A stretch of DNA of 64,000 bases, from the NCBI RefSeq assembly GCF_025854275.1, contig NZ_CP107567.1, positions 6,696,001 to 6,760,000 on the forward strand, read 5' to 3'. Below are positions 45,479 to 55,418 of the stretch, piece after piece; the first letter of the stretch is position 1, and every line of letters begins with the position of its first letter. The DNA comes from Streptomyces peucetius (GTDB taxonomy: Bacteria > Actinomycetota > Actinomycetes > Streptomycetales > Streptomycetaceae). The notes under the pieces are model-generated. The model had not been told where the DNA came from. It was given only the letters and a program-made list of their open reading frames with translations, and did not search any database. A program made the translations under genes and the position numbers.

Positions 45479-46084
45479 ATGCCGAAACAGGTAGACCACG
45501 AAGAACGGCGGGAGGCGATCTCGCAGGCCGTCTGGCACGTCGTCTCGGAAAGCGGTCTCGAGGCTCTGACGCTGCGTGCGGTCGCAGGCGCCGCGGGCTG
45601 CACCACGGGCATGGTCACCCACTACTTCTCCGACAAGAAGATGCTGCTGGCCCACGCCCGTACCGAGATGCACCGCCGGATGGCGGCTCGTATCGACACC
45701 CTTCCCGCCGGCGCCGGCGCCGGTGCCCGCGACACCCTCTGTGCCGTTGCGGAGCAGGCGCTGCCCCTGGACCGCGAACGCCATCTGGAAGCCGTTGTTT
45801 GGTCCCAGTTCCTGCTGACCACCCGCCACGACCCCGCCCTGCTCGCCGAGCACATCCGCAGCCATGCCTCCTGGATCCGCCGCCTGAACGCCCTGGTGCG
45901 CGCAGCCTGTCCGGACCGTCCGGAACCGGAGGCCCTCAACGACCGGGTGCGCAGCCTGGTCGCCTGCCTGGACGGTCTCGCCCTGAATGCCGTGACCGAC
46001 CCGGACGCCTACCCACCCGACCTGCAGCGACGCGTCCTGCAGACCCAGCTCGACCTGATCCTCGAACGGAACCGAAGCCAGTGA
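45479..46084 (+). CDS. TetR-family transcriptional regulator
   Basis: 201 residues. The N-terminal HTH is typical (ISQAVWHVVSESGLEALTLRAV, GCTTGMVTHYFSDKKMLLAHA), followed by a BetI/AcrR-like C-terminal ligand domain (AVVWSQFLLTTRHDPALLAEH). GGAGTC lies a few bases upstream of ATG 45479. Its stop overlaps the GNAT start (GTGA), so the two are coupled. The truncated EamA gene on the same strand ends 146 bases upstream; the regulator may once have controlled that exporter. Confidence 0.9.
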   Translation: MPKQVDHEERREAISQAVWHVVSESGLEALTLRAVAGAAGCTTGMVTHYFSDKKMLLAHARTEMHRRMAARIDTLPAGAGAGARDTLCAVAEQALPLDRERHLEAVVWSQFLLTTRHDPALLAEHIRSHASWIRRLNALVRAACPDRPEPEALNDRVRSLVACLDGLALNAVTDPDAYPPDLQRRVLQTQLDLILERNRSQ

Positions 46085-46548
46085 CCCCCTCCGCCCCGGC
46101 GATCACCGCCGTCGCGTCCGACGACCCGCGAATCCTGCGGCTCGTCCGGGACCTCGACGCCGACCTCGCCGCCCGCTACTCCGACGAGCCCTGCACCGGC
46201 GGCGCCCACATCCACCCCCAGATCCGCTTCCTGCTCGCCGAGGTGGACAACCGACCGGTCGGCTGCTGCGCCCTACAGCCCTTCCCGCCGCCGGCCACGG
46301 CAGCCGAGCTCAAGCGCATGTACGTCGCCCCCGAGGCCCGGGGGCGAGGCATTGCCGCCCGCCTGCTGGCCGAGGCGGAGCGCACCGCCACCACCCTCGG
46401 CCACACCGAGATACGCCTGGAAACAGCCGTCCACCAGCCCGAGGCCATCGCGCTGTACACCCGAGCCGGCTACGCACCGATCCCCAACTACCCGCCCTAC
46501 CAACACAAGACGCTCAGCCGCTGCTACGCCAAGCCCCTGCACGGCTGA
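46081..46548 (+). CDS. GNAT-family N-acetyltransferase
   Basis: 155 residues from GTG 46081, overlapping the TetR stop by four bases. Acetyl-CoA binding motif A is clear (LKRMYVAPEARGRGIAARLLAEAER), followed by IRLETAVHQPEAIALYTRAGY (motif B). It resembles the small GNAT group annotated as PanZ/YjgM-like acetyltransferases. The substrate is unknown. Co-expression with a TetR regulator suggests inducible modification of a toxic amine or metabolite. Confidence 0.9.
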   Translation: MTPSAPAITAVASDDPRILRLVRDLDADLAARYSDEPCTGGAHIHPQIRFLLAEVDNRPVGCCALQPFPPPATAAELKRMYVAPEARGRGIAARLLAEAERTATTLGHTEIRLETAVHQPEAIALYTRAGYAPIPNYPPYQHKTLSRCYAKPLHG

Positions 46549-46798
46549 CAATGGCATCCCTCGGACAGCCCGGTGCGGATCCTCGCCGAAGCCCCTGCGC
46601 CGCGGGGTGGGCCGGACGAAGCGGGGCCCATCCCTCGTCGCGCCGACCGGGAACGAGCCGTCCCCGCCGTCTCCCGGCGTCCGGCGAGTTTCGACGAAGA
46701 GCGGCTCCGGCACTGGCTGAGGGAATTCGTTTCAGCTGAGCCGGTCCGGCGGACAGAGCCCGAAACCCCTTCCGCAGCCCCAAGGAAATTGTTCCATC

Positions 46799-47400
46799 AT
46801 GACCCCCGCGATCCCCTCCGACGGCGCGAGCGCACAACAGCCGCCCGCCGCCGGCCCCCTACACCCCGCGACATCATTGCGGCGCCCCAACGAACTCACC
46901 GTCGACCTCGGAGCGATCAGGCACAACCTGCCGGCAGCTGCGCGACATGGTCGGCCCCGGCTGCACCCTCCTCGCAACGCTGAAGGCCGATGCCTACGGA
47001 TTCGGTCTCCTGCCGCCCGCTCAAGCCGTGCTCTCCGCGGGCTGCGACGGCGTCGCGGTCGCTGACCTCGACCGTGCCGTGCGGTTGAGGGAGGCGGGCC
47101 TGTCCGGGCCGGTCCTGCTGTTCGCCCGGCAACCTCCCGGGCGCCGACGAGACCGCTGCCATGGAGCGGTACGGGCTCGTCGCCACCGCGTACGACACCA
47201 CGATCGCGACGCCCTGGCCGCGCACTCCTCGGGGCCGTTGCAGGTCGCCGTCAAGGTCGACGTCGGACAGGACCGGCTCGGCCCCCAGTCGAGCATGGCG
47301 CCCACCTGGTGCGCGCCGTGCTGAGCCACCCCACACTTCGCCTGTGGGGAGTGACCACACACCTGCACACACCGACCACCGACACGGACGAGGTCGAGAC
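46799..47400 (+). pseudogene. alr: Alanine racemase pseudogene
   Basis: Recognisable pieces in three frames: NELTVDLGAIRHNL, then LLATLKADAYGFGLLPPAQ (the PLP-lysine box) with [19 protein letters not shown], then [35 protein letters not shown] and [17 protein letters not shown]. At least three frameshifts separate them, and the gene ends at an IS30 fragment near 47400, losing the C-terminal half with the catalytic Tyr. A relic of a second or exotic racemase; the 250 bases before it show no clear gene. Confidence 0.8.
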
Positions 47401-47653
47401 CGGCATTCCCGTGTTCTTCGCCGATCCTCACAGCCCATGGCAACGCGGCACGAACGAGAACACCAACGGACTCCTGCGACAGTACTTCCCAAAGGGCACC
47501 GATCTCTCGAGGTGGTCCGCCGAGGAGATCGAGGCCGTCGCCCATGCCCTCAACTCCCGTCCCCGCAAGACGCTCGGCTGGAGGACACCGGCCGAGGTGT
47601 TCAACGAGCAGCTACTGTTGCTCCAACAGGCCGGTGTTGCAACGACCGGTTAA
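47401..47653 (+). pseudogene. IS30-family transposase C-terminal fragment
   Basis: About 83 codons: [35 protein letters not shown] and [19 protein letters not shown], the last catalytic-domain segment of IS30 transposases including the final Glu. The N-terminal two thirds are missing. It truncates the alanine racemase relic. The next 150 bases (to about 47810) encode the tail of an unidentified protein. Confidence 0.85.
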
Positions 47654-47835
47654 ATCGGGTCTGTTCACCACGGATCAGGACGTCGTCGAGCTGCAGACCG
47701 AAGAGGTCAGCGGTGCGGAGTGGTGGGGAGGCGAGACACTCGCCGATCCCGGAATGCGCGAACGGGTCCGGCGAGCCCTGTGGGTCCGCGCCCGACCGGC
47801 ACGGCCGTAGCCCCGGTTCGACCGCAGTCACTGCC

Positions 47836-48370
47836 CATCTGATGCCGGCTCCGGCGCCTGGATCCACATCGGCAACGGCGCCCACCGTCACCTGCTCATC
47901 CGCCACAACCGGAGCACCGGCGAACTCGCCTTCTACCTGTGCTGGTCGCCCGCCAAGGTGACGCTGCCGGAGTGGTCAGCGTCGCCGGCATGCGCTGGAG
48001 CGTCGAAGAGTGCTTCCAGGCCCCCAAGAGCCAGTTCGGCCTGGACCACTACCAGATCAGGCACCGGACCTCATGGCACCGGCACATCACTCTCGCCATG
48101 CTCGCCATGCTCGCCATGCTCGCCATGCTCGCCCTGCCTTCCTGACGGCCGTCGCCGACGGCACGGCACCGGACCAGCCCGACGATCCGTGTCACCCAGC
48201 CCGCAGCAACGCGCTGATCCAGTTGACCGTCCCGGAGATCAGCCACCTGCTCACCGCCGTCTTCACCCCACCGCCCGTGTCAGCGGCCAGGCTGCTGCAC
48301 TGGTCCACCTGGCGCAGACGCCGCCAGGCAACAGCCCGTCTCAGCCACTGCAGACGACGGTCCGCCCATG
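47836..48370 (+). pseudogene. IS701-family transposase remnant, plus strand
   Basis: C-terminal third of an IS701-type transposase: [54 protein letters not shown], then in another frame FLTAVADGTAPDQPDDP and LTVPEISHLLTAVF. A 9-bp unit (CTCGCCATG) is present four times at 48092-48127 against once in the minus-strand copy at 44281-44490, and a missing G shortly after shifts the frame. Both copies are decayed. Confidence 0.8.
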
Positions 48371-48553
48371 AGTCCACCGGATGGATCACGAAACCACACT
48401 GGAGCATGAGCAGCGAAAGCAACCGACAACAGCCCACTACCAGGCGGGAGTCGGGTCACGGCGTCCGTGTGAGAGCGGAATGAGCCGCATGTGAGTCCGG
48501 CCCGCCAGCCTTTGCAGCGATCGGTCAACCGGGACTGCGAAGGAGCACACAGT

Positions 48554-49402
48554 ATGCGTGATCAAGCGGCACGTCCGTCGACTGGTGAGCAAGGACTGAA
48601 CCGGCGGGCACTGATCGGCGGCCTGGGGGCCGCCGCCGTGGCGGCGCCGTTCGCCGGCGCCTCCGTTGCCCGGGCGGCAGAGGCGCCGGGAACCCTGGCT
48701 CTGCCCTCGGAGATGGAGGCGCCGCGGGCGCTCGCCATGAAGACGTTCAGCCGGATCGACGGCACGCCCGTCTACTACTGGCGGAGCAACCGCGGCAACA
48801 CGGCGCTGCGCAACTGGCAGTGCACCCAGGCCTTCTACGACCGCCTCGTGGTGTGGATACGCGACCTCAGAGACCTGTCCGGGGACGCGGGCGCGGGCAA
48901 TGTGTCTTTCCTGGTCTCCGCCGGCTTCTACGTCAACAAGCCCGGCCAGCACGGCCAGGGCACCGCGATGGACCTCGACCTCGTGAGATGGGCGGGAGGG
49001 CGGCAGTCCTCCCCGCTGGACCGTCACCACGCGGCGGGGGACCGGACGTTGCGCCGCCGCTACCTGGCGGTGGACGCGGTGTGCCGCAGACGGTTCAGGT
49101 ACGTGCTCGACGGCTGGTACAACTCGGCCCACGCCGACCACATCCACGCCGACTTCGGCGGCCTGCCGACGGTGTGCGAGAAGGGCTCGCGCAGCGACAC
49201 GGTGTTCGTCCAGGCGATGTGCAACAACTTCATGGGTTCCGGACTGGCCGTCGACGGCGCCTGGGGCCCGCTCACCCAGTCCGCGTTCGACCGCGCCAAG
49301 TCCCGGCTCAACATCACCGGCAACCCGCACACGAACTACAGCGTCTGGCGGACCATGATGGCCCGGGTGGCACGCCACGGCTTCGGCGATCAGGCGTTCT
49401 GA
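48554..49402 (+). CDS. Secreted extensin-like protein with peptidoglycan-binding tail
   Basis: 282 residues; AGGAG lies 8 bases before ATG 48554. A twin-arginine-like signal (NRRALIGGLGAAAVAAP, cleavage near ARAAEA) predicts export. The central domain is of the extensin-C / M15-like type: FLVSAGFYVNKPGQHGQGTA, MDLDLVRWAG, then SAHADHIHADFGG, giving the His-Asp-His arrangement of a zinc D,D-peptidase-related fold. The C-terminal 80 residues (VFVQAMCNNFMGSGLAVDGA) resemble a peptidoglycan-binding repeat. It probably acts on the cell wall. Its last 13 bases overlap the convergent SARP gene. Confidence 0.82.
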   Translation: MRDQAARPSTGEQGLNRRALIGGLGAAAVAAPFAGASVARAAEAPGTLALPSEMEAPRALAMKTFSRIDGTPVYYWRSNRGNTALRNWQCTQAFYDRLVVWIRDLRDLSGDAGAGNVSFLVSAGFYVNKPGQHGQGTAMDLDLVRWAGGRQSSPLDRHHAAGDRTLRRRYLAVDAVCRRRFRYVLDGWYNSAHADHIHADFGGLPTVCEKGSRSDTVFVQAMCNNFMGSGLAVDGAWGPLTQSAFDRAKSRLNITGNPHTNYSVWRTMMARVARHGFGDQAF

Positions 49403-52400
49403 CCCGAGGGCTCGGACCGACCCGGCCGACCCGACCGACCCGGCTGGTCCGGCTGATCCTGCTGGTCCGGCCGGCCTGGAGCCTCCGGCCCCGCGGGCGG
49501 CAGCAGCGCGCGGACGTGTCCGGGGAGGCGCAGGCTCGCGTCCGGCAGTGACAGGGACGCGAGCGTGTGCCGGTACGCGCCGTTGTACGCCTCGGCCGCC
49601 GCCGGCTCCCCGGACAGCCGGAGGGCCGCGGCGAGGCGTGCCTCGATGCGTGCGGTCTCGACCGGAGCGCCCATCGGCCGGCAGGCGTCGAGGGCTTCGG
49701 TGAGACGGCGCCCGGCGACGGCCGGCCGGCCCGCACCGAGGGCCGCGTCGCCGAGGGCACGCAGGACGTGGACGACACCGAGCGTCTCGTGGTGCGCCTG
49801 CAGTGCGGTCAGCGCGGTATGCAGCCGGTCGCTCGCCGGCTGCCAGGCACGACGGGCGATGCCGACGAGGCCGCGGAGCCGCTCCACATGGGCGGCTCCC
49901 ACCTCGTCGCCGATGGCGGCGACGATCGACTGCGCCTCCGCCAGGAGCTCCAGTGCCTGCCCGCCCTCGGCGTCGTCCACCAGGGCTTCGGCGAAGCGCA
50001 GCAGGATGACGACCCTGGTGCGGTCCTTCACCTGGTGGTGGGACAGCGCGTGGCGGTAGTGGCCGGCCGCCTCCGCGGGCCGTCCCAGGTCGGCGAGGAC
50101 GTTGGCCAGTCCGGTGTGCGCGTACGTCAGACTCCGCTCCGGCTGCCGCTGTCGCAGGGCCTCGGCGAGGGAGCGCCGGTACAGTTCGGCGGCGTCCGGC
50201 AGCCGGCCGCGCAGCGCGGTCGCCTTGGCCACCTGCCAGGTGGCGTCCGCGACCACATCCGGGTCGCCCACCCGGGTGGCGACCGCGAGGGCGTGCGTCG
50301 CCGCCTCGTCGAGTTCGGCGTAACGATCCTGCTGGTACGTCGCCCAGCACAGCGCGAAGTACAGCCGGGCCAGCCTGCGGTCGGGCGCGGCCCCGTTCCG
50401 CCAGCACGCGATGGCCGCGCGCAGGACGGCCACCCGCTCGGCCTCGTCGTAGCGGATGACGAGGTAGCCGTCGAGCCGGAGGGCGAGGTCGCCCGCGACC
50501 GGGGGGCTGCCCAGCCGGCCCGCCAGGTGGATCGCGGCGATCAGGTTCAGCCGCTCCGCCGCGAACCAGTCGAGGGGGCGTTGCCGGACGACCGACACCC
50601 CGGTCGGCAGCGGGTCGTCCGCCGGGGCGACGGGGTCCAGGGCGGCGCCGTGGCCGAGGCGCTCGGCCGCCTCCGCGGCCAGTACGCGCCACGTCCGCAG
50701 CACCCGGCCGAGCGCGGCGTCCCGGTCACCGGGCGTGTCCTCCGCAATGGCCCGTTCGTACGCGAAGTCGTGGACCAGGTCGTGCAGGCGGTAACGCGAC
50801 TGCCCGGCCCGGTCGACGCCGACCGCCTCCAGCAGATGCCGTTCCACCAGGAAGTCCGCGTGCCGGTCGTCGGCGGTGGCGGCGCCGGCCAGCGCCCCTA
50901 CGACCCAGCCGGGGACACTGCGCGGCTCGAGCAGGCCCAGCCTGCGTACCGCACACCGGAACTCGGCAGGCAGTGAACGGTAACTGAGTGTGATGCCGGC
51001 GCGGATGTCGAGGTCGCCGGCGGTCAGCAGGTCCAGGCGTTCACGCTGTCGCGCCAGCCGGTCCCGGAAGGCGCTGACCGTCCAGTCGGGACGGGAGGAC
51101 AGCCGGGCGCCGGCGATGCGCAGAGCCAGCGGCAGGCATCCGCAGAGCCGCGCCACATCCGCCGTGGCGGCGGGCTCGGCGCCCGTGCGCTCCTCGCCGA
51201 CGAGGCGTGCCAGCAGCCGGTGGGCGGCCGCCGGGTCGAGCGTCGACACCTCGAAGCCGTGTCCGCCGAGGCCCGTCAGCCTGTTGCGGGAGGTCACCAG
51301 CACCGCGCAGCCGGGGGTGCCGGGCAGCAGGGGGCGTACCTGCTTCTCGTCGGCGGCGTCGTCCAGCACGAGCAACAGGCGGCGGCCCGCCACCCGGCTG
51401 CGGAACTCGGCGACGCGCTCCTCCGGGTCGGCGGGCACCTCCCTGCCGTCCAGGCCCAGAGCGCGCAGGAAGCGGGCGAGCGTGCGGTGCGGCTCGGCGG
51501 GCCGCTCGCGCAGACCGTGCAGATCGGCGTAGAGCTGCCCGTCCGGGAACTCGTCGGCGAGCGAGTGGGCGACATGCAGGGCGAGGGCCGACTTGCCCAC
51601 CCCGCCGGGCCCGGTGAGCGCGACGACCGGCACCACGTCCGCGCGCTCGAGCAGCGCCGCCCGCACGTCAGCCGCCAGTGTCTCGCGGCCGAGGAGCCGC
51701 TCGGTCTGCGGCGGCAACTGGCGGGGTACGGGCCCCGGCCGCCGGACCACCGCCGCTGCCGCGGCCGGACCGGCGGGCGGGGCCCCGGGGCTGCTGTCGA
51801 GGATCCGCCGGTAGACGTCCTGCAGCCGGGGCCCGGGGGTGACACCGAGATCGTCCCGCAGGCGGCGGTACGCCCGCCGGTAGTCGGCCACCGCGTCCGC
51901 CTGCCGTCCCAGCGCGGCGTGGGCCAGCATCTGCCTGCCGTACAGGTCCTCGTGGTGCGGATGGTTCGCCAGCCAGGGGCCGGTCTCCGACAGCACCTGC
52001 TCGTGCTGGCCCAGGGCCAGGCGCGCGTCGAGGAGAGCGACGACGGCCTGCAGCCGCTCCTCCTCCAGACTCCGGCGGGCGGCCTCCGCGAACGGCTCCC
52101 GGCAGCCGGTGAGCGCCGTGCCACGCCAGTGGGCCAGCGCGACGGTCAGCTGCTCCGCCGCACAGTCGTGGCGGGCGCGCGCGGCGGACTCGCGGCCCAG
52201 GGCCGCCGCCGCCCGGAAGTCCCGCAGATCACTGGTGTGCTCCGCGGACCGCAGCAGGTATCCGCCGTCGACCGAGACCAGGGCGTCGACCCGCGACGCC
52301 CCGTCCGACGGCGTAGGGACGGAAGGCCACGCGTCGCGCATACGCCGGCGCAGATCGCTGACGAGGTTGTACACCTGCGCGCGGGCGGAGCCCGGCGGGT

Positions 52401-52554
52401 CCTCCCACAGCAGATCGACGATGCGGTCGTGTTCGACGGGATACCCGGAGTTCAGCGCCAGCAGAGCGAGCAGCGACCGGCCCCGGCCCGGACGGGGTCC
52501 CAAACGCACTCCGCCGTGTCGGAGCTCCACCTGCCCCAGGATTCCGATCCACAT
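49390..52554 (-). CDS. SARP/AfsR-like regulator (BTAD-NB-ARC-TPR)
   Basis: 1054 residues from ATG 52554 (MWIGILGQVELRHGG), with AGGA 9 bases upstream. Order: OmpR-type winged helix (to about 95), BTAD (100-250, YRRAYRRLRDDLGVTPGPRLQ), NB-ARC ATPase with Walker A LTGPGGVGKSALAL (about 330) and Walker B LLLVLDDAAD, then TPR repeats (LAGRLGSPP to ALGDAALGAGRP). Such proteins activate secondary-metabolite genes or global switches like AfsR. The last 30 residues are a low-complexity Asp/Gln/Pro/Gly/Arg tail. No biosynthetic cluster adjoins it, so a pathway-specific role is not supported. Confidence 0.92.
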   Translation of the reverse strand: MWIGILGQVELRHGGVRLGPRPGRGRSLLALLALNSGYPVEHDRIVDLLWEDPPGSARAQVYNLVSDLRRRMRDAWPSVPTPSDGASRVDALVSVDGGYLLRSAEHTSDLRDFRAAAALGRESAARARHDCAAEQLTVALAHWRGTALTGCREPFAEAARRSLEEERLQAVVALLDARLALGQHEQVLSETGPWLANHPHHEDLYGRQMLAHAALGRQADAVADYRRAYRRLRDDLGVTPGPRLQDVYRRILDSSPGAPPAGPAAAAAVVRRPGPVPRQLPPQTERLLGRETLAADVRAALLERADVVPVVALTGPGGVGKSALALHVAHSLADEFPDGQLYADLHGLRERPAEPHRTLARFLRALGLDGREVPADPEERVAEFRSRVAGRRLLLVLDDAADEKQVRPLLPGTPGCAVLVTSRNRLTGLGGHGFEVSTLDPAAAHRLLARLVGEERTGAEPAATADVARLCGCLPLALRIAGARLSSRPDWTVSAFRDRLARQRERLDLLTAGDLDIRAGITLSYRSLPAEFRCAVRRLGLLEPRSVPGWVVGALAGAATADDRHADFLVERHLLEAVGVDRAGQSRYRLHDLVHDFAYERAIAEDTPGDRDAALGRVLRTWRVLAAEAAERLGHGAALDPVAPADDPLPTGVSVVRQRPLDWFAAERLNLIAAIHLAGRLGSPPVAGDLALRLDGYLVIRYDEAERVAVLRAAIACWRNGAAPDRRLARLYFALCWATYQQDRYAELDEAATHALAVATRVGDPDVVADATWQVAKATALRGRLPDAAELYRRSLAEALRQRQPERSLTYAHTGLANVLADLGRPAEAAGHYRHALSHHQVKDRTRVVILLRFAEALVDDAEGGQALELLAEAQSIVAAIGDEVGAAHVERLRGLVGIARRAWQPASDRLHTALTALQAHHETLGVVHVLRALGDAALGAGRPAVAGRRLTEALDACRPMGAPVETARIEARLAAALRLSGEPAAAEAYNGAYRHTLASLSLPDASLRLPGHVRALLPPAGPEAPGRPDQQDQPDQPGRSGRPGRSEPSGQNA

Positions 52555-52684
52555 CGGCGCTATCCTGCGGACAGCGGGAGCCATGGTCAACAGCTCTTGT
52601 ATGAACGCGAGTTCACGAGCTCGGCGGTGGGTGTGCCCTGTGTCCCGGTTCGCGGCGCCGATTCCGGTTGTGGTGCCGCGTCCC

Positions 52685-52891
52685 GGCCGGGTGATGGTCC
52701 GCCCGGCGCGCCACCCCCGGTGCGCGGCCGTCCACCGGGCGTTGCTGGACGTGGACGCGGTCGCACGCCGGCGGGTGCCGGACGGCGTGAGCGCGCAGAT
52801 GCACGGGTTCGACACACGCCAGGGCGGCAGTTGCCGCGTGTCGCTCGCGGGCCTCGCCCGGCTCGTGGACGGAGGCGAACACCTTCGGTGA
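52685..52891 (+). pseudogene. SRPBCC (AHSA1-like) protein remnant
   Basis: About 65 codons: AVHRALLDVDAVARRRVPDG followed by MHGFDTRQGGSCRVSL, the N-terminal half of actinobacterial SRPBCC/AHSA1 proteins (usual form DPDALARWRVPDGM, FDAREGG). The lost Trp and the stop after GGEHLR show decay. It occupies most of the 365 bases between the SARP and SpoIIE-type genes. Confidence 0.6.
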
Positions 52892-52949
52892 CCGGCCGGC
52901 CCGACCGCCCGCCGCCTTGTGCATCGGGAGGGGCGGGCAGATTCTGAAG

Positions 52950-55382
52950 ATGATGAACCGGGCTGTGCGGGCTGCGGAAACGTGGAACGCGGCGAGTACC
53001 TGGCGGGCATGGGCGGCGACGGAGGGCGGAGACCTCCGTGGCCCCCTCGATGTCGCCGTCGCCGCCGCGGTGGTGCTCGACGCCCGGAACACGGTGATCG
53101 GCTGGAGCCCGGCCGCCGCGGAACTGCTCGGCTACCCCCCGGACGAGATCGTCGGACGTTCCGCGGAGGTCTTCCTGTCCGGCCCCGGTCCCGTCCCCGA
53201 AGGAACGCCCGCCGCCACCGGCCACGAAACCCGTCTCGCGCGCCACCGTGACGGCCACAGCATCCCGGTCGAGACGGCGGTGTGCGACCTGGCGGGCGGC
53301 GGCACCGCGGCCCGGATCCTGATCCTCGCCGAGTCGGAGCGGCTGCGGCTGTGGGAGTCGCGACTGGCGATGCTCGACGGGCTGGCCACGCAATCGCCGA
53401 TCGGGCTCGCCATCTACGACACGGACCTCCGGCTGACCTGGGCGAACGCCGCGTCGGGGGCGGAGATCGGCCGACCGTTCGAGGAGTACCGGGGGATGCA
53501 CCCGGACGAGCTGTACCCGGACGGCACGCTGGTCACCGAGGGCTACCCGGGGACCCTGGACAGCGTCATGCGCCAGGTCCTGGAGACCGGCGCGCCCGTC
53601 ATCGACGCGCATTTCCTGGGTCAGGTGCCCAGCGACCCGGGCCGCGATCATCTGTGGTCCTGCTCGTACTACCGGCTGCAGGACGCAGAGGGCCGGGTGC
53701 TGGGCCTGTGCGAGGACGCGTTCGACATCACCGAACGTCACGAGGCGCAGAGCCGGCTCGCCCTCCTGGTGGAGGCGGGACGCAGTGTCGGCACCAGCCT
53801 GGACGCGGTGGTCACCGCACGGGAGCTCGCCGGTGTGGCGGTCCCGGGCTTCGCCTCCACGGTCGAGGTCGATCTGGCGCCCTGGGTCCTCCAGGGTGGG
53901 GAGCCGGCGGACGGCTGGGGGCAGCGGAGCGGCTTCCTCAGGGTCACGCAGGCGGCCGGCGGCGCGGCCCGCCGCGTCGTCGAGTTCCCGCCCGGGTCGC
54001 CCCAGCTGCGCAGCCTGTCCTCCGGCGGACGGGTGGTGGTCGACAACGTGCTGGTCGTGCCGTTGCGCGTCGGCGACGTGCTGCTGGGGCTCGTCACCTT
54101 CACCCGTACGGGGCAGGGGGCAGTCTTCGACAACGGAGAGGTCGCACTCGCCGACGAACTGGTGGCCCGGGCGGCGGTGTGCATCGACAACGCCCGCCGT
54201 TTCACACGCGAGCACGCCGCGGCCCTCACGCTGCAGCGCGATCTGCTGCCGCAGCACCTGCCGCGGCACTCGGCGGTCGAGTTCGCCCACCGCTATCTGC
54301 CCACCGACGACGTGACCGGGGTGGGTGGGGACTGGTTCGACGTCATCCCACTCTCCGGCGCCCGGGTCGGGCTCGTCGTGGGCGACGTGGTCGGTCACGG
54401 GCTGACCGCCGCGGCCACGATGGGACGGTTGCGCACCACGGTGGAGGCCCTCGCCAAGCTCGACATGACCCCGGACGAGCTGCTCACGCGCCTGGACGAC
54501 CTGGTGGTCTCGGCGCCGGACCCGGAACTGGCGGAGGCCGGTGACAGACGCCCGGGTGCGGCGTCGGGCACACCGGTCACCGGCGGCCCGCATCCCGACG
54601 TGGCCACCGGAGCGACCTGTCTCTACGCGGTCTACGACCCGGTGTCCGGGCGCTGCACCACGGCGCGGGCGGGGCATATGCCGCCGGCGGTCGTGCGTAC
54701 CGGTGGCCCGTGCCTCTTCCCCGAGCTGCCGCCGGGGCCGCCGCTGGGGCTCGGCGGGCTGCCGTTCGAGGCGACGGACCTGGACCTGCCGGCGGGCAGC
54801 CTGCTCGCCCTGTACACCGACGGTCTGGTGGAATCCCGGAGCCGCGACATCGACGAGGGACTCGAAATCCTGGGACGCGTCCTGGCCGACCACCGTGACC
54901 TGCCGCTGGAGGAGCTGTGCGACCGGGTGGTGGGCACCTTGCTGCCCGGGGGCACGACCGTCGACGACACCGCTCTCCTCCTCGTCCGCACCCGGGAGCT
55001 GGACGCCGAGCAGGTGGCGGTGTGGGAACTGGCGGCGGAAGCGGTCGCGGCCGGCCGCGCACGGGAGCTCGTCACCGGGCAGCTCGGCGCCTGGGACCTC
55101 GACGCGCTGGCGTTCGAGACGGAACTCGTCGTCAGCGAGCTCGTCACCAACGCGGTCCGGTACGCCGAGGGGCCGCTGCAGATCCGCCTCATCCGCGACC
55201 GGACCCTGCTGTGCGAGGTGGCCGACACCGGCCACACCTCCCCGCATCTGCGGTACAGCACGGCCGAGGACGAGGGCGGCCGGGGCCTGTTCATCGTCGC
55301 CCAGCTCGTACAGCGCTGGGGCACGCGCTACAGCCGCTCCGGCAAGACCATCTGGACCGAGCAGGCGTTCCCCGACGGCTGA
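52950..55382 (+). CDS. PAS-PAS-GAF-SpoIIE phosphatase with HATPase domain
   Basis: 810 residues from ATG 52950. PAS 1 (AAVVLDARNTVIGWSPAAAEL), PAS 2 (GLAIYDTDLRLTWANAASG, ending CEDAFDITERHEAQ), GAF (about 275-410), PP2C-type phosphatase with GVGGDWFDVIPLSG and VGDVVGHGLTAAATMG as metal-binding motifs, and a C-terminal RsbW-like ATPase (ELVVSELVTNAVRYAEGPL, EGGRGLFIVAQLV). These proteins act on anti-sigma/anti-anti-sigma switches in response to a small-molecule or redox signal. The start lacks a near ribosome site, so a TTG or GTG upstream is possible. Confidence 0.92.
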   Translation: MMNRAVRAAETWNAASTWRAWAATEGGDLRGPLDVAVAAAVVLDARNTVIGWSPAAAELLGYPPDEIVGRSAEVFLSGPGPVPEGTPAATGHETRLARHRDGHSIPVETAVCDLAGGGTAARILILAESERLRLWESRLAMLDGLATQSPIGLAIYDTDLRLTWANAASGAEIGRPFEEYRGMHPDELYPDGTLVTEGYPGTLDSVMRQVLETGAPVIDAHFLGQVPSDPGRDHLWSCSYYRLQDAEGRVLGLCEDAFDITERHEAQSRLALLVEAGRSVGTSLDAVVTARELAGVAVPGFASTVEVDLAPWVLQGGEPADGWGQRSGFLRVTQAAGGAARRVVEFPPGSPQLRSLSSGGRVVVDNVLVVPLRVGDVLLGLVTFTRTGQGAVFDNGEVALADELVARAAVCIDNARRFTREHAAALTLQRDLLPQHLPRHSAVEFAHRYLPTDDVTGVGGDWFDVIPLSGARVGLVVGDVVGHGLTAAATMGRLRTTVEALAKLDMTPDELLTRLDDLVVSAPDPELAEAGDRRPGAASGTPVTGGPHPDVATGATCLYAVYDPVSGRCTTARAGHMPPAVVRTGGPCLFPELPPGPPLGLGGLPFEATDLDLPAGSLLALYTDGLVESRSRDIDEGLEILGRVLADHRDLPLEELCDRVVGTLLPGGTTVDDTALLLVRTRELDAEQVAVWELAAEAVAAGRARELVTGQLGAWDLDALAFETELVVSELVTNAVRYAEGPLQIRLIRDRTLLCEVADTGHTSPHLRYSTAEDEGGRGLFIVAQLVQRWGTRYSRSGKTIWTEQAFPDG

Positions 55383-55418
55383 GGGGGAGCCTCCCGAGGG
55401 GCTGGTGACGCGCCACCG

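Noticed and set aside
48092..48127. Short tandem repeats as a CRISPR-like array
   Set aside because: Units are 9 bp, contiguous and without spacers, and lie inside a transposase reading frame; slippage explains them.
49390..52554. SARP regulator as evidence of a biosynthetic gene cluster
   Set aside because: No polyketide, peptide synthetase, terpene or RiPP enzymes lie nearby; neighbours are cell-wall, signalling and central metabolism genes.
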